NCBI GenBank assembly: GCA_032433595.1
Contig: JASWJB010000328.1
Coordinates: 1-48,561, forward strand
Length of the DNA: 48,561 nt
Origin: Conoideocrella luteorostrata
Lineage: Eukaryota; Ascomycota; Sordariomycetes; Hypocreales; Clavicipitaceae
Direction: 5' to 3'
Below the pieces are notes generated by a model. That model searched no databases and was not told where the DNA came from. It saw nothing but the letters and a program-made list of their open reading frames with translations. Within the stretch, counting starts at the first letter, position 1. Every line of letters starts with the position of its first letter. The position numbers and the translations under genes are program-made. Below are positions 11,590 to 22,065 of this stretch, in pieces.

Positions 11590-12870
11590 AGTGTATACGC
11601 ATCGTCATCGTGGGCCGACGTTCTCGGAGAGGAGATTGGGCAACTTGGGTGTAGGGATCTTCTGGAGGCTCGACAACGGCACCATGGTGATGGACTCGAT
11701 GTACACGGCTGAGATGGAGCTAACTGGCAACTGGCCCCCCTCGTTGGCCCTGGGGAAGATGTCCGAGAGGTTTGACATGAAGATGATGGACAGCGGCACC
11801 ATGGCGGTCAGACCCAACAACAGCGTTGGCGTCACGAATATCATCGAGAACATCACCAGAGACTCGGAGCTCTCCACGTGTGGCGACGATATCAAGTACG
11901 ACGGTTGCTTCGTCGTGGTCCCAACTCCTGGTTGCTACGAGGGCGTGGTCATGTTAGATGGTAACTCCTTGTACGGCTCCATTTTGAAGCACTTACAGAT
12001 CATGGTGGTGGACTCGATGTACACGGCTGAGACGGAGCTACAGTGACAAGCAAGTGGCCCTCGTTGGCCCTGGCGAACATGTCCGAGAGGTTTGACCTAA
12101 CCCCCAAAGAGGATGGACAGCAGCACCATGGCGGTCAGGCCCAACAACAGCGTTGACGTCACGTATATCATCGAGTACATCGCCAGAGATTCCGAGCTCT
12201 CCACGTGTGGCAACGATATCAAGTACGAGGGTGGCTTCGTCGTGGTCCCAACTCCTGGTTGCTACGAGGGCGTGGTCATGTTAGACGGCGGCAACTTCTT
12301 GTACGGCTCCATCATGAAGCACTTACAGATCTATGTGGATAGATGCATCTTGGCATCTAGTATGAAGTCCCTGACCACTCACTAGTGACCTGACGACGTG
12401 GAGGAGCTGATCCTGGAGAACCTGGACCTACAACGAGGACGTAATCGTGCAGGGCGAGGAGACGTTTGTTGGGCGAGAAAATGGGCGAGAAAATGGGCGA
12501 GTTGATACAGTCGAGGTTGCACGCGAGGGAGGAGGAGAAAAAGTACCCAAACGACAGCATCGAGTGGCAAACATGATCAGGGTGTCAGAGAGGAACGAAT
12601 CCAGGGCGTTGTATGGCAACATGGACTCGATATTCCCCCAAAGTGAGCGGCACGACCAAGGAGAAGGTGCGACGAGGCGCTGTATGGCAACATGGACTCG
12701 ATATTCCCCCAAAGTGAGCGGCACGCACGACCAAGGAGAAGGTGCGACGAGGCCGGTATGACGAACCTGATGCTGTTGATAGACAAGAGCCTGGTCGGGA
12801 CCCCGTTCGAGCATGTGAAGGCGGACCTCAAGGGGCAACTACAACTACATGTTGATCACAGTCAGGAAGG
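11590..12870 (+). pseudogene. DNA polymerase B relic, rearranged second copy
   Basis: This is homologous to the minus-strand polymerase at 31935-34068 but on the plus strand. It encodes the exonuclease segment (PTFSERRLGN, GIFWRLDNGTM, MSERFD) and palm motif A (MLDGNSLYGS). The block from DSMYTAE through motif A is then repeated (about 12005-12345, MLDGGNFLYGS). Downstream come a QGEET segment and two copies, 71 bases apart (12612 and 12683), of the metal-binding motif C changed from YGDTDS to YGNMDS. An ADLKG segment reaches about 12870. Exo I and Exo II are absent. Stops and frame changes break every part, so it cannot encode a polymerase. Confidence 0.8.
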
Positions 12871-12954
12871 AAGGAGTGCTCGACCGTGGACTGGGATCGA
12901 ACCGGATTTTTTGTACCAAGTGCATGGCCGAGAAAGAGCACATGGGCCACTGGC

Positions 12955-13165
12955 TGCCAGTTGATCTTGGTCTCGAACATCTGGACGGTCGGTGACAGCT
13001 TGTTGTTGTTGATGGCGTCTATGGTCTTGCCCAAAATCTCGGCCACGTTTCTCTTGTTCCCCTCCTTCGTCTTCAAGGTGTTGACCGTCTTTGTTCGTGA
13101 CGTACTTCGCGATGCGTCTCACTTTGCAGGCGCCGCCGTGCCCTTTGACTGCAGAGGGGTCTCAG
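12955..13165 (-). pseudogene. Inverted fragment of the polymerase thumb region
   Basis: On the minus strand this encodes KRNVAEILGKTIDAINNNK followed by MFETKINWQP, matching the C-terminal part of the polymerase at about 32150-32330. It directly follows the plus-strand relic but is inverted relative to it, so an inversion breakpoint lies between about 12870 and 12955. Similarity fades by about 13165. A frame change separates it from the upstream KYVTN piece. Confidence 0.75.
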
Positions 13166-13169
13166 TCAG

Positions 13170-13850
13170 GTCACTGGCTCCGCTTTCAATGGGTACAAGC
13201 TCGATACGTCTGCTAGCGTGATGCCTACAGGGTATGTAATGTAGCTCTTCGTACTCCGTACATTGGGCGAACAGAATCGACTTTTAATAGTGAGATTTGC
13301 ACATAATCAAAAGCACCTTATGCGCCGCCAAGTCTCAATTGGCCTACGTCGTAATTCGTGACCTGCCTGAGGCCCTTTCTGCAGTCAAAGGGATGCGTCG
13401 TCGTGTACCAAATGCCCACGGAGTCTACCAACGAAGCTGCCCAGGCGGGGGAAAAATTACACGAGCCATTAGGCGAAAATACCTCCAAAACCGATAGCCT
13501 ACAACACTTGTTCAATGGCCCATAAACCCCAAATTCAGCTCTACTAGAAAGTGCTTGGCTCTCTGTATCTGGACATGTAAAAAAAAAAGGCCGCATTTAT
13601 CAGAAGGTGATTTATTAGAGCTTGCGGAAGAAGGTTGGGGCAATCGTTTTCAAGGCACTATTGATAGTTGGATTGAATTTATGCTTATACAACCAAGACC
13701 CGCCATAGAATTAAACGAAAAAATGCACAGCAGTTAGAATATTGAATTAGCTCGCTAATATTATCAATTTTATTGGATTTGGGCTTCAAATGCGATGGTT
13801 GTGGTCAGTTCAATTGAGTGTTGTTGTTGCGGGGTGTGGGCCACGATGGC
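13170..13850. other. No recognisable gene
   Basis: The composition shifts to host-like, with AT-rich parts. A 60-codon open frame at 13555-13737 on + (containing LLELAEEGWGNRFQG) looks protein-like but I do not recognise it, and it has no clear extension. No RNA gene, promoter or structured repeat is seen. Confidence 0.4.
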
Positions 13851-13854
13851 TCGT

Positions 13855-14085
13855 GTTTTTTTTCCACCGCATGCTGCCCTCCTCGGACTTGTACTCGTAG
13901 TCGTGCCCATCCAACGAGCGCAGCGAGGCCGGGGGTTTGGGGGCTTGCCCCCATATCATCAAAGCATTGTTGTTTACACCGAGACGGTCGGTAGCTGTTG
14001 CAGTGGTAGCAGCAGCTGTTCTGAGGACTCGGAGTCGGTGACGGTCAACTTCGATCGCCAGACGCTTCATGGGCACCTGCAATGA
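13855..14085 (-). pseudogene. Possible fourth polymerase fragment around the hairpin element
   Basis: On the minus strand DYEYKSEEGS resembles the YKYKSAEGGY segment of the polymerase at about 32130-32160. The 50-bp hairpin element follows directly, then a short Ser/Cys-rich segment resembling the Ser-rich tail of the neighbouring viral gene at 31640-31700. The match is short and could be chance. Confidence 0.3.
13912..13961. repeat. 50-bp dispersed hairpin element, copy 3
   Basis: Essentially identical to 6519-6568 (GGGGGC-TT-GCCCCC stem-loop, ATATCATCA end). Here it lies beside a possible polymerase fragment, outside both repeat arrays that hold the other copies. Confidence 0.85.
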
Positions 14086-14221
14086 CATCATCCCTACCCT
14101 ACACTACCCAGCAACGCCGACCCCGCGCCCAACCGTTCCATTTTGGGTTCTATCGCGTAGCATTTGTACTGTTTAAGAGCCATGCCCCGCCTTCGAACGA
14201 ATCAAACCTCATAATATACTG

Positions 14222-14485
14222 CTATGTCCCCGGTTACAAACTCTATGCTCAATGCTCGACGCGAAAAAGACTGTGTCGACATTACAACAGAGCGAAAGTA
14301 CTTCCATATTGATGGTTCGTATGTCAAGCGCAGCCTGCGTCCGCACGAATGGCAGCACAGCCCTTTCCAAGGAATTTGAAGGCATGTACTTTCGACGTCC
14401 TGGTCCATCAATTGCGCTTGATGGAGAGGTCAATGACGAAGAACAATTGTTGAAAACAATGTACAAAAATGAGCAGGACAAATAA
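14222..14485 (+). pseudogene. Fungal APH-like phosphotransferase, internally deleted
   Basis: Starting at ATG 14222, one frame encodes an N-terminal segment (TTERKYFHIDGS, VKRSLRPHEWQ) typical of fungal proteins of the aminoglycoside phosphotransferase/choline-kinase-like superfamily. It then meets, in another frame, the family's C-terminal end (EFEGMYFRRPG, ALDGE, EEQLLKTMY) and a stop at 14485. The central catalytic region is missing, so the ends appear joined by a large internal deletion. Fungal members are of mostly unknown function; antibiotic resistance is not implied. A second C-terminal copy lies at 16437-16577. Confidence 0.55.
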
Positions 14486-15750
14486 TGAAAATTTAACAGG
14501 TTCATTCTAGCTGTACATCCATTTCTAATCACAACCGTCATTTACATTTGACACATTATTGGCCATCTCGTTACGATTTTCCGGTAGTATGCAACTGCGG
14601 ATAGGCCTGGCTGTTGTCTTTGTTCAGTTTTGTCATCTTGATATACTTACAATCAAGCGTGTGTGCCATCCGACTAGATGAAAGGGCATTGTGATTGCGT
14701 AGATGAGTACGAGCCTCCGCAGGTACTGCATTTGACAGTCGTTGACGGCATTTTAGGTAATTTTCGCCGTGGTAGTATACTTGGGAGAACACAGAGGAGG
14801 GATGGGGGTTGGTGGTTGGTCGACAATTGTCTTTGTTTTTGCCTCTGCGCACGATTCACGCCCCATTGATTGTGCCTTTCTCTAACCGTTACATACACGC
14901 CCATAGTCCATGACAAATCCATCGACAACAGTTTCGACGCCGCTGATAACGAAGGTATCTACTAGTACACGCCAACGCTTGTACACACAGCAACGCAGCC
15001 GCATCCTGTTCGAATTACTGCCTTCGGCTATCTGTATCCATCCCGGGGCCGTCCACGCAAGAAACACGCTCCGCCACAACGTCTGGCGTGTTGGGATTCT
15101 TTCAGCTCCGTCTTCAGCCAGCAAGCCGTGAGACTGCTGCCTAAATACCCCATAAAACTTCGCATGTCTGGTTGGACAGCGGGAATTACGCTAGAGTGAG
15201 TGGAGAGAACGGGCGACAGCACAGCTGCACAGTTAGTTTTTGTCACGCAAGCATTATACTACTAGTAGTATTACGGCGCGAAACACAGCTCTCCCATTGG
15301 CGACAGAGCTTTGAAGTGGGCGGTCTGGTTGACTCACCCTGTCGGCACTCTTTAGGGCGCGAAACATAGCCCCCCTATTGGCGGCAGAGCTTGGAAGTGG
15401 GCGTCACTACATGCAGCAGCGGTACAATTGCGGCCTTCTCTATGGAACGAGCGGACGCTGGCTTGCGGAGTTCAATGCTGCCTGACGGGAGAGGCAAGCG
15501 GCTTGGCTATCATCCTGTCTCGAATGCGAGAGGGAAAACGACATCGAGAGACGTCGCCAGTGCTCGTCTTGACTATATACGAGATACGAGCTGCAGGTTC
15601 CGGTACCGGGATTCGACCGAGGTACGCGTCATCGAGTCTGTCCTTGAATCCTAACGACCGAGTGTAGCTGATACTATATAAGTCGCAAATCCCCCGGGAA
15701 GGCCCTTGCAAAGCTACTCATTCTTTTCCTCCTCAGTCGCGGCTTTCAGC
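14486..15750. other. Host-like sequence without an assignable gene; one ~46-bp direct repeat
   Basis: No protein family is recognised. Two direct repeats starting GCGCGAAACA and ending AGTGGGCG lie at about 15276-15325 and 15356-15402, spaced 80 bases apart. A plus-strand stretch near 15010-15180 (YLYPSRGRPRKKH) reads protein-like but is short and unassigned. Confidence 0.4.
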
Positions 15751-15760
15751 CCTTGCAAAG

Positions 15761-15880
15761 CAGTGGCTTCAAAATATAAACCGCACGGGGCCGCATCATA
15801 TCGACAAAGAAGCCTCTCAGGAAGTGGGCTTCTTTGTCGATATGATGCGGCCTTGTGCGGTTCTTATTTTGAAGCCACTG
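15761..15880. repeat. Inverted repeat with 54-bp arms and a 12-bp loop
   Basis: Bases 15761-15814 pair with 15827-15880 with only a few mismatches (arm end CAGTGGCTTC / GAAGCCACTG). The loop is twelve bases. Such a structure could be a foldback transposon remnant or give hairpin RNA if transcribed. No terminal target duplication is obvious. Confidence 0.85.
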
Positions 15881-15895
15881 CTGCCGGACTTGGAA

Positions 15896-16435
15896 AAATG
15901 TCGCTCAACGAGAATGGAATCTCCGTAAATATCATGTTGGTAGGCATCGGACCCCGCATTCTTGATTCTCACAACAAGGCTCCGATTGCTTACCCTTCAA
16001 GACTCATCCCCAGAAACCTATTCCGAGCTCCACACGACGTGACCATGAACATTCCATTACTATTATAATTTGCTGACAATTTTCGATGTGCAATTAGATC
16101 ATTGTATAGGACGGCTGCATCCAGGCGCTCACGGTAAGATTTACTCAGGCCAGATGCAGATTAAACACAGAATCGGGTGTGTCGAGAATGCGGGGTCCGA
16201 TGCGTATTGAGGTCCTTTGTAAAGGAAGGAGGACCATGGGAGTCTTGTTGTGAAAATCAAGAATGCGGGGTCTGACGTGTACCAACATGATATTTACGGA
16301 GATTCCATTCCCCGTTGAGCGACATTTTTCCAATATCACGTTGGTACGCATCGGACCCGCATTCTTGATTTTCACAACAAGGCTCGGCTCCCATGGTCCT
16401 TCCCTTCCTTTACAAAGGGCTTCAAGCTACCATTG
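15896..16435. repeat. Foldback repeat cluster (about 90-bp inverted arms plus a direct copy)
   Basis: A sequence around AATATCATGTTGGTA followed by CCCCGCATTCTTGATT occurs directly at about 15930-15985, inverted at 16207-16294 and directly again at 16332-16435. The latter two form an inverted repeat with ~90-base arms around a 37-base spacer. A further partial copy lies at 16183-16206. The right arm abuts the second APH fragment. Confidence 0.75.
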
Positions 16436-16436
16436 G

Positions 16437-16577
16437 GAATATGGTGGGTTTTATCCCGAGGAATTTGAAGGCATGTACTTTCGACGTCCTGGTCTGTTAA
16501 TTGCGCTTGATGGAGAGGAGGTCAATGACGAAGAACAATTGTTAAAAACAATGTACGAAAATGAGCAGGACAAATAA
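16437..16577 (+). pseudogene. C-terminal fragment of a fungal APH-like phosphotransferase
   Basis: The frame encodes YGGFYPEEFEGMYFRRPG, then ALDGEE and LLKTMYENEQDK, ending in a stop at 16575-16577. It is nearly identical to the end of the 14222-14485 copy, including the shared sequence after the stop (TAATGAAAATTTAACAGG). Everything upstream is replaced by the foldback repeat. The two copies are parts of one former family or a duplicated locus. Confidence 0.55.
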
Positions 16578-16609
16578 TGAAAATTTAACAGGTTCATTTT
16601 AGCTGTAGA

Positions 16610-17500
16610 ATTCTTTGGCCAGACCGACATCAATGGTGTATAATATGTTTCCCTTCGCCCCAGTCCCCAGGAGAAAATTATTCTTACCCTACACTGCCCA
16701 CGAATGTCGACCCCGCGACCAACATGGCGTGCACCTATCTGTCACAAACTGAGGGTTGGTTAGTGGAGGGTTGCCCCACTTTTTGGATTCCCGTAAGCCT
16801 GGTCAAATGTACCGACAGGGATATCGGACCAATGAAAGCATAATTTGAAAGGTACTTGATCCGCCACCTATTTTCCACTATGATAGAAGTCAAAGCAACC
16901 CCGTTTTTTACAGACCGCTACATTGCACTGGTCGCAACCCCGCGAGGTCTGCCGCCTGGGCAGCCTGTCGGTGCTATCAGCTGCCTGCTCACGTACGCTA
17001 TTTGCCTTGTTAATAATTAAAGCCTCTCCATCGAATATAGTGATTGAGCCTCTTCGCTGGGCTCGTTACGCTGCTCCAGAGGGTTGTTGTGGTGTTCTGG
17101 CAGCGTGGAATTCAAGGTTTGGCGTTTTGGTGTGCTGGGTTTTGGCAGGCAGGCGGGGGACAAATTACGTGACCCTTTGCGGCGTGGTTGGGTTAGCCTT
17201 GAAGGGTCACGTAACTTGTCCCCAGCCTGGCAGGTTGCGCGGGTCACTACTCCCGTAGAAGTCCCCCAGGAAAAGAGTGGCAAAAGTGGGTCCCCGATAT
17301 ATTTGACCAGGCTTAATCTAGGAGATGGTGGTGGGTGGGCAAATGCTGAAATCTCCGCAATTTCGATTTCGGTCACTTTTGCAATTTACAGGCACATCGC
17401 ATTGCATTCAATCGTACGCAGGCACATCAAAAAAGCCTATCTTAATTAACCCACGTAAGTTGGTCTTCGCTCCACTTAAACTCTTACCTTAGCTAATGTG
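16610..17500. other. Host-like DNA; one hairpin, no gene
   Basis: No protein is recognised. Bases 17157-17178 (GGGGACAAATTACGTGACCC) pair with 17202-17223 as an imperfect hairpin with a ~24-base loop. The rest appears to be intergenic or old transposon sequence. Confidence 0.4.
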
Positions 17501-17516
17501 CCAGCGTGTGTACCAA

Positions 17517-17700
17517 CTAGACGACGATGTTGCACAACGATTTTGATCACCCGCACGACCACGACCACGACTACGACTGAACATCAGCGAGTTGACCGTA
17601 CCCAGCTCTGCCGCCTCCAAGATAGTCGCCCTCGCCCTCCTCGGCCTTCTCCAACACCCCACTTCTTGTTCACGTTCGTGACCTCGGTTGGCCCCGGTGG
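17517..17700 (-). pseudogene. Third fragment of the viral polymerase C-terminus
   Basis: From ACTAGACGACGATGT onward the sequence follows 31889-32105 of the viral block at nucleotide level (ATCAGCGAGTTGACCGT, GCCGCCTCCAAGAT, CACTTCTTGTTCACGTTCGT) with small deletions. It therefore includes the junction between the plus-strand viral gene end (stop at 31893) and the polymerase C-terminus, in the same orientation. It is too short to be functional. Confidence 0.8.
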
Positions 17701-17984
17701 GGTGGTAGTAGCCGGTGACGACTTGAAAACCGCCATGTGCAGCACCTGCACCGTCCGCAGGCGTTCCCGATCGTGTATTGAGTGCAGGCGGAGGTCGTGT
17801 CTGTGATGGTCTAGTGCAGGCAGAGACCATGTCTGTGATGGTGTCCATGTCAATGTCGAGGTACGTCGTTGGGTGTTTATCTGTGTGCCTCTTCCTCCAG
17901 GGTACCGTTTTTACTCGTCATGACGATCGTCATCATCAACATCCTCTCCTCGACCCCATCGGCATGAACGCGAGCTTGATGTTT

Positions 17985-19010
17985 CTTTGGGTGCTCCTTG
18001 CAGCCTGTACGTCTTGCGGGATCTGAACCTGTTAACAAGCTCGTTAACTGACCTTCAATGTCTGATACTCCTTACACCCTGTACCCTTTCCGATATTTAA
18101 CCCTTTCAACAAGCTCGTCTGCTAACTTGCAATGTCTGATGCTTCATGCAGGCTGTATGTCTTCCGATATTCCTTTCAACGAGCTCGTCAACTGACTTGC
18201 AGTGTCTGATGCTTCTTTCCGATGCTTCTTGCAGCCTGCATGTCTTCCGATATTCCTTTCAACAAACTCGTCAACTGACGTGCAATCTCTGATGCTTCTT
18301 GCAGCCCGTACGTCTTCCGATATTTAAACCTTTCAACGAGTTCATCAACTGACTTCCAATGTCTGATGCTTCTTGCAGCCTATACTTTTTCCGAAATTGA
18401 AACCTTTCAACGAGTTCATCAACTGACTTCCAATGTCTGATGCTTCTTGCAGCCTATACTTCTTCCGAAATTGAAACCTTTTCAGGAGCTCCATGTAGCC
18501 TGTACGTGCGTCTTCCGAGATTGGAGCCTTTCCAACGTCTTCGTCAGACCGACTTGCGGAATTTCATGCTTGTACATCTTCCGAGATTTAAGCTTTTCAA
18601 CGAGCTCCCTGTAGCCCATACGTCTTCCGAGATTGAAACCTTTCCACAAGCTCCTTGCAGCCTGTACAGTTGGAATCCCTCGTCAAGATCACATGGCCAC
18701 TCTAGTGCATTGCACCTCTTTTATACGGCGCGCTCGGGGGCATTCCCCCTCTTCTTCTTCTCTTCTTTGATAGACAGACCTAATTGAATTGAATACTTTG
18801 TTTTACCTATTGCTTTGTGCAAGAACCTTTTGACGTCAAATCAGAAGCCCCTGTGCTTCCTACATGCACGTCTTCCGAGATTTGAGCCTTGCAACATCTT
18901 CGTCAGATCGACTTGCGCTATTTCATGCCTGTATGTCTTCCGATATTTAAACTTTTCAACGAGCCCAACTGACTTGTAATGTCTGATGCTTTTTGCAGGC
19001 CGCACGTCAG
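17985..19010. repeat. ~65-76-bp tandem repeat, array C
   Basis: Same family as arrays A and B (TGATGCTTCTTGCAGCC, ACGTCTTCCGATATT, TTTCAACGAG). It is interrupted at about 18690-18870 by a segment (CCTCTTTTATACG to CCTGTGCTTCCTACATG) that occurs again at 23119-23295 just before array E. Confidence 0.8.
18690..18872. repeat. ~180-bp direct repeat, copy 1
   Basis: It shares CCTCTTTTATACG, a CTTCTTCTTCTT tract, AATACTTTGTTTTACCTATTG and AAGAACCTTTTGACGT with 23119-23295. In both places the segment runs straight into ~70-bp array units, which suggests it marks the left edge of a unit that was copied. Confidence 0.75.
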
Positions 19011-19202
19011 CTCGGCTACTATTCAGCTCGCGGAGGGTGATTCCGAATCATTTCAAAACATACGACGTTAGCCAGATGCACAGTTTCGCCACGCAAACAC
19101 CCAGTATCTAGGCCTTGTGATTGAAGTATCTTACTCATCCGAGCCTATTCTGCAGCGACTCCACAGGATCGAAGACGGCAAGAGCAATCCGATACCGACA
19201 CC

Positions 19203-19345
19203 TTTCTCTCCTCATTTCCTTTCTGCTTTCCCTTATTTCCTTTCTGCTTTCCCTTATTTCCTTTCTTCTTTCCCTTATTTCCTTTCTGCTTTCTCTCCTT
19301 ATTTCCTTTCTGCTTTCTTCCCTTATTTCCTTTCTGCTTTCTTTA
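19203..19345. repeat. 21-22-bp pyrimidine-rich minisatellite
   Basis: About six tandem units of CCTTTCTGCTTTCCCTTATTT. It is open in several frames because of its composition. No coding role is supported. Confidence 0.85.
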
Positions 19346-19502
19346 TCCTGCACCTCTATCCCAGGCATTTCTACGCATTTATATTAACCACCGTCGAATT
19401 GCTTACCAGTACAAGCTCAGTTAGCTATGTTTATGGTCTCGCAAGAATCGAAGTTCTAATAACTCGATAGACTGCTTATCGTACTTCTTCGTTTCCTATT
19501 TT

Positions 19503-19592
19503 CTGCGACTTTCGAATGTCATCCACTCCACTGCTGGCTGGCGGGGGCTTGCCTGGTGTTGCTGTTATGCAAGATCACGTAAGTTAGTGGAG
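19503..19592. repeat. Single unit of the ~75-bp CTGCTGGCTGGCGG repeat
   Basis: This is one copy of the unit tandemly repeated at 22690-23060 (TGCGACTTTCGAATGTCATC, CTGCTGGCTGGCGGGGGC, TTGCCTGGTGTTGCTG). It has the same right flank (CAAGATCACGTAAGTTAGT) as the end of that array. A partial copy lies at 22243-22308. Confidence 0.8.
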
Positions 19593-20119
19593 TATTTAGT
19601 TTAAATTATACAACTAACGTAAGGAACTAGCCTGTCTTTCTCCGAGCTAGCTATTCACCGTGGCAATGGATTCCTTAAAACATTTTGGTTCTGTTTTATG
19701 GTTTAGTCATTGGGTACATCATGGCTACTGCCGTTATAACCAGCCATTACAAAGTAACAGGAATCAGAAGAACGTGGCATTGGCAACCTTTTCGATCTTC
19801 CAATGACCAGCTCTTTCCTGGTCTTACTGTACTATCTTATTACTTTGGTAAGAGTGCTCGTTTTAAAACATGCTGAATGAGATTCACAGGACTAACCCAC
19901 TTCATAGTCATGGACTTTCACCTATCTACACTACCCCTAGCCGGCCGAGATTGAAGGTAGGATCGAACGTACCATCACCAAATCGTTCCGAATGGGCAGT
20001 GATGCAGACACGTTGCGAGCATACAGCATTGTGTGCCAGCGATATCTTGTTTCTGCTGGCGAAAGCACAGATGGTTACGATAGCGATGGATTCCAGCCGG
20101 CGGGCGTATCCACGGCACG

Positions 20120-20385
20120 GTGGCAGCGATGCTGTGGATGCTGCGCCTGTTCTTCTTGGAAGTCTCGTTCAGCGACATGCCCTTGGGCGTGAACAGGATT
20201 CCAGTGGAGACGACGGAGTGGTTCTCGGAGCAGCACGCGCAGTGGCTATCTGTCGGCCGGTTCACCGTGGTGGCGACCATGATCAACTGGATGGCGTACG
20301 GGAAAGGATACCGGAACAAGAGCTATGGCGACCCAACGCGACGTACTGTACTCCGTAGGGATGATGGACTCCCTCATCAAGCGTA
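20120..20385 (+). CDS. Unassigned GC-rich open segment, possible viral fragment
   Basis: The frame from ATG 20120 contains LRLFFLEVSFSDMPLGVN and TTEWFSEQHAQWL, then a hydrophobic stretch (VGRFTVVATMINWMAYG). Its composition and G/C-ending codons match the viral block. It then runs without a stop into repeat array D, so the natural end is unknown. No family is recognised. It could be a fragment of a viral membrane protein, or non-coding. Confidence 0.3.
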
Positions 20386-21705
20386 CGAGCTCCTTGCAGC
20401 CGGTACGTCTTCCGGGATTGAAACCCTTCCACGAGCTCCTTGCAGCCTGCGCGTCTTCCCAGATTTGAGCCCTCAACGTCTTCGTCGGATCGACTTGCGA
20501 CATGTCATGCTTGTACGTCTTCCGGGATTTGAGCTTTTCAACAAGCTCGTCAGACGGATGACCTGCAATATCCGATGCTTTTCTGCAGCCTGCGCGTACG
20601 TCATTCGGGATTTGAACCTTTCAACGAGCTCCTTGCAGCCCGTACGTCTTCCGGGATTGAAACATTTTCACGAGCCCCCGCAGCCTGTACGTCTTCCGAT
20701 ATTTGAGCCTTTCAACTTCTTGGTCGGATTGACTTGCGGTATTTCATGCCTGTACGTCTTCCGGGATTTGGGCCTTTCCACGAGCTCCTTGCAGCCCGTA
20801 CGTCTTCCGATATTAAAACATTTCCACGAGCTTCTTGTAACCTGCACGTCTTCCGGGATTTCAGCCTTTCAACGTCTTCGTTGGATCGACTTGTGGTATT
20901 TTATGCTTGTACGTCTTTGGGGATTTGGGCCTTTCCTCGAGCTCCTTGCAGCCCGTACGTCTTCCGGGATTGAAACCCTTCCACGAGTTTCTTGCAGCCT
21001 GCACTGCGCGTCTTTCTTTCTGGGATGTGAGCCTTTCAACGTCTTCGTCGGATCGGCATGCGGTATTTCATGCTTGTACGTCTTCCGGGATTCGAGCCTT
21101 CCACGAGCTTCTTGCAGCCTGCGCGTCTTCCGGGATTTGAGCCTTTCAACGTCTTCGTCGGATCGACATGCGGTTTTTCATGGTTATACATTTTCCGACA
21201 TTTGAGCCTTTCCGCGAGCTTCTTGCAGCCAGTACGTCTTTCGACATTGAACCCTTCCACCGGCTTTTGTAGCCTGCACTGCACATCTTCCGAGATTTCA
21301 GCCTTTCAACATCTTCGTCAGACCGACTTGCGGTATTTCATGCTTGTACGTCTTCCGAGATTCGAGCCTTTCCACGAGATCCTTGCAGCCCGTACGTCTT
21401 CCGAGATTGAAACTTTTCCACGAGCTCCTTGCAGCCCGCACGTTTTCCGAGATTGAACCCTTCCACCAGCTTCTTGCAGCCTACACAGCACGTCTTCGGA
21501 GATTTGAGCCTTCCCAACGTCTTCGTCAGACCAACTTGCGGCATTTCATGCTTGTACATCTTCGGAGATTTGAGCTTTTCCACGAACTTCTTGCAGGCCG
21601 CACGTCTTCCGAGATTGAAACCTTTCAACGAGCTCCTTGTAGCCTGCACATCTTCCGAGATTTAAGCCTGTCAACGTCTTCGTCAGATCGACTTGCGCTA
21701 TTTCA
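20385..21705. repeat. ~65-76-bp tandem repeat, array D
   Basis: Units of TACGTCTTCCGGGATTGAAAC, CTTCCACGAGCTCCTTGCAGC and CAACGTCTTCGTCGGATCGA. Two unit types alternate (with and without TTGCGGTATTTCATGCTTGT), giving a higher-order period. One plus-strand frame stays open for about 270 codons through the array, but the translation shows no conserved domain. Confidence 0.8.
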
Positions 21706-21766
21706 TCTCGTCTCATCCGCTGCTGGCACATTCGCCGAGTTGCGAATATACTGACTGCTCTTCGAG

Positions 21767-22065
21767 ATGGACGAACACACCAAGACTCCGCATTCTGTGC
21801 GGGAGACTAGATTGTTGTTCAACAAGGATGGCAAGCCATGGGCGATAGCACGCATTATGGCTGTGCTTCTTGCCGCATCTCGCCAGATATGGCAACAAGG
21901 ACTGACTGGCCGCATCTACCGACAAGTCGCTGTCGGGATCACGGAGAAGCATGTCCGCGAGTTGTATACGCCATTTAACCGATACGATGATCGCAATGTC
22001 ACGCAGGATATCAATGCTGTATTTGCTTGACAGAGCGGGCACAGACTTTCGGAGAGAGCTGCAAC
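21767..22065 (+). pseudogene. Telomere-linked helicase-type fragment (DUF3505-like) with an in-frame stop
   Basis: From ATG 21767 the frame encodes a segment with QGLTGRIYRQVAVGITEKHV and TPFNRYDD, followed by INVF-type FA then TGA at 22028-22030 and QSGHR. This pattern resembles the conserved region of fungal telomere-linked RecQ-helicase-related proteins, where FAWQSGHR is expected; the TGA would replace a Trp codon (TGG to TGA), as RIP produces. It is recalled from family knowledge, not searched. Both ends are missing. It supports a subtelomeric or mobile-element-rich setting. Confidence 0.45.

Noticed and set aside
13297..13596. Small proteins on either strand in host-like sequence
   Set aside because: Both strands are open by chance over about 90 codons with no recognisable motif or start context.
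14222..16577. Antibiotic resistance (aminoglycoside phosphotransferase) gene
   Set aside because: The fragments belong to a large fungal kinase-like superfamily, lack the catalytic centre and give no reason to infer resistance.
20385..21705. Leucine-rich-repeat or FNIP-type repeat protein
   Set aside because: Some units translate to a ~24-residue Leu/Phe-rich period, but unit lengths of 61, 65 and 76 bases break any frame across the family.
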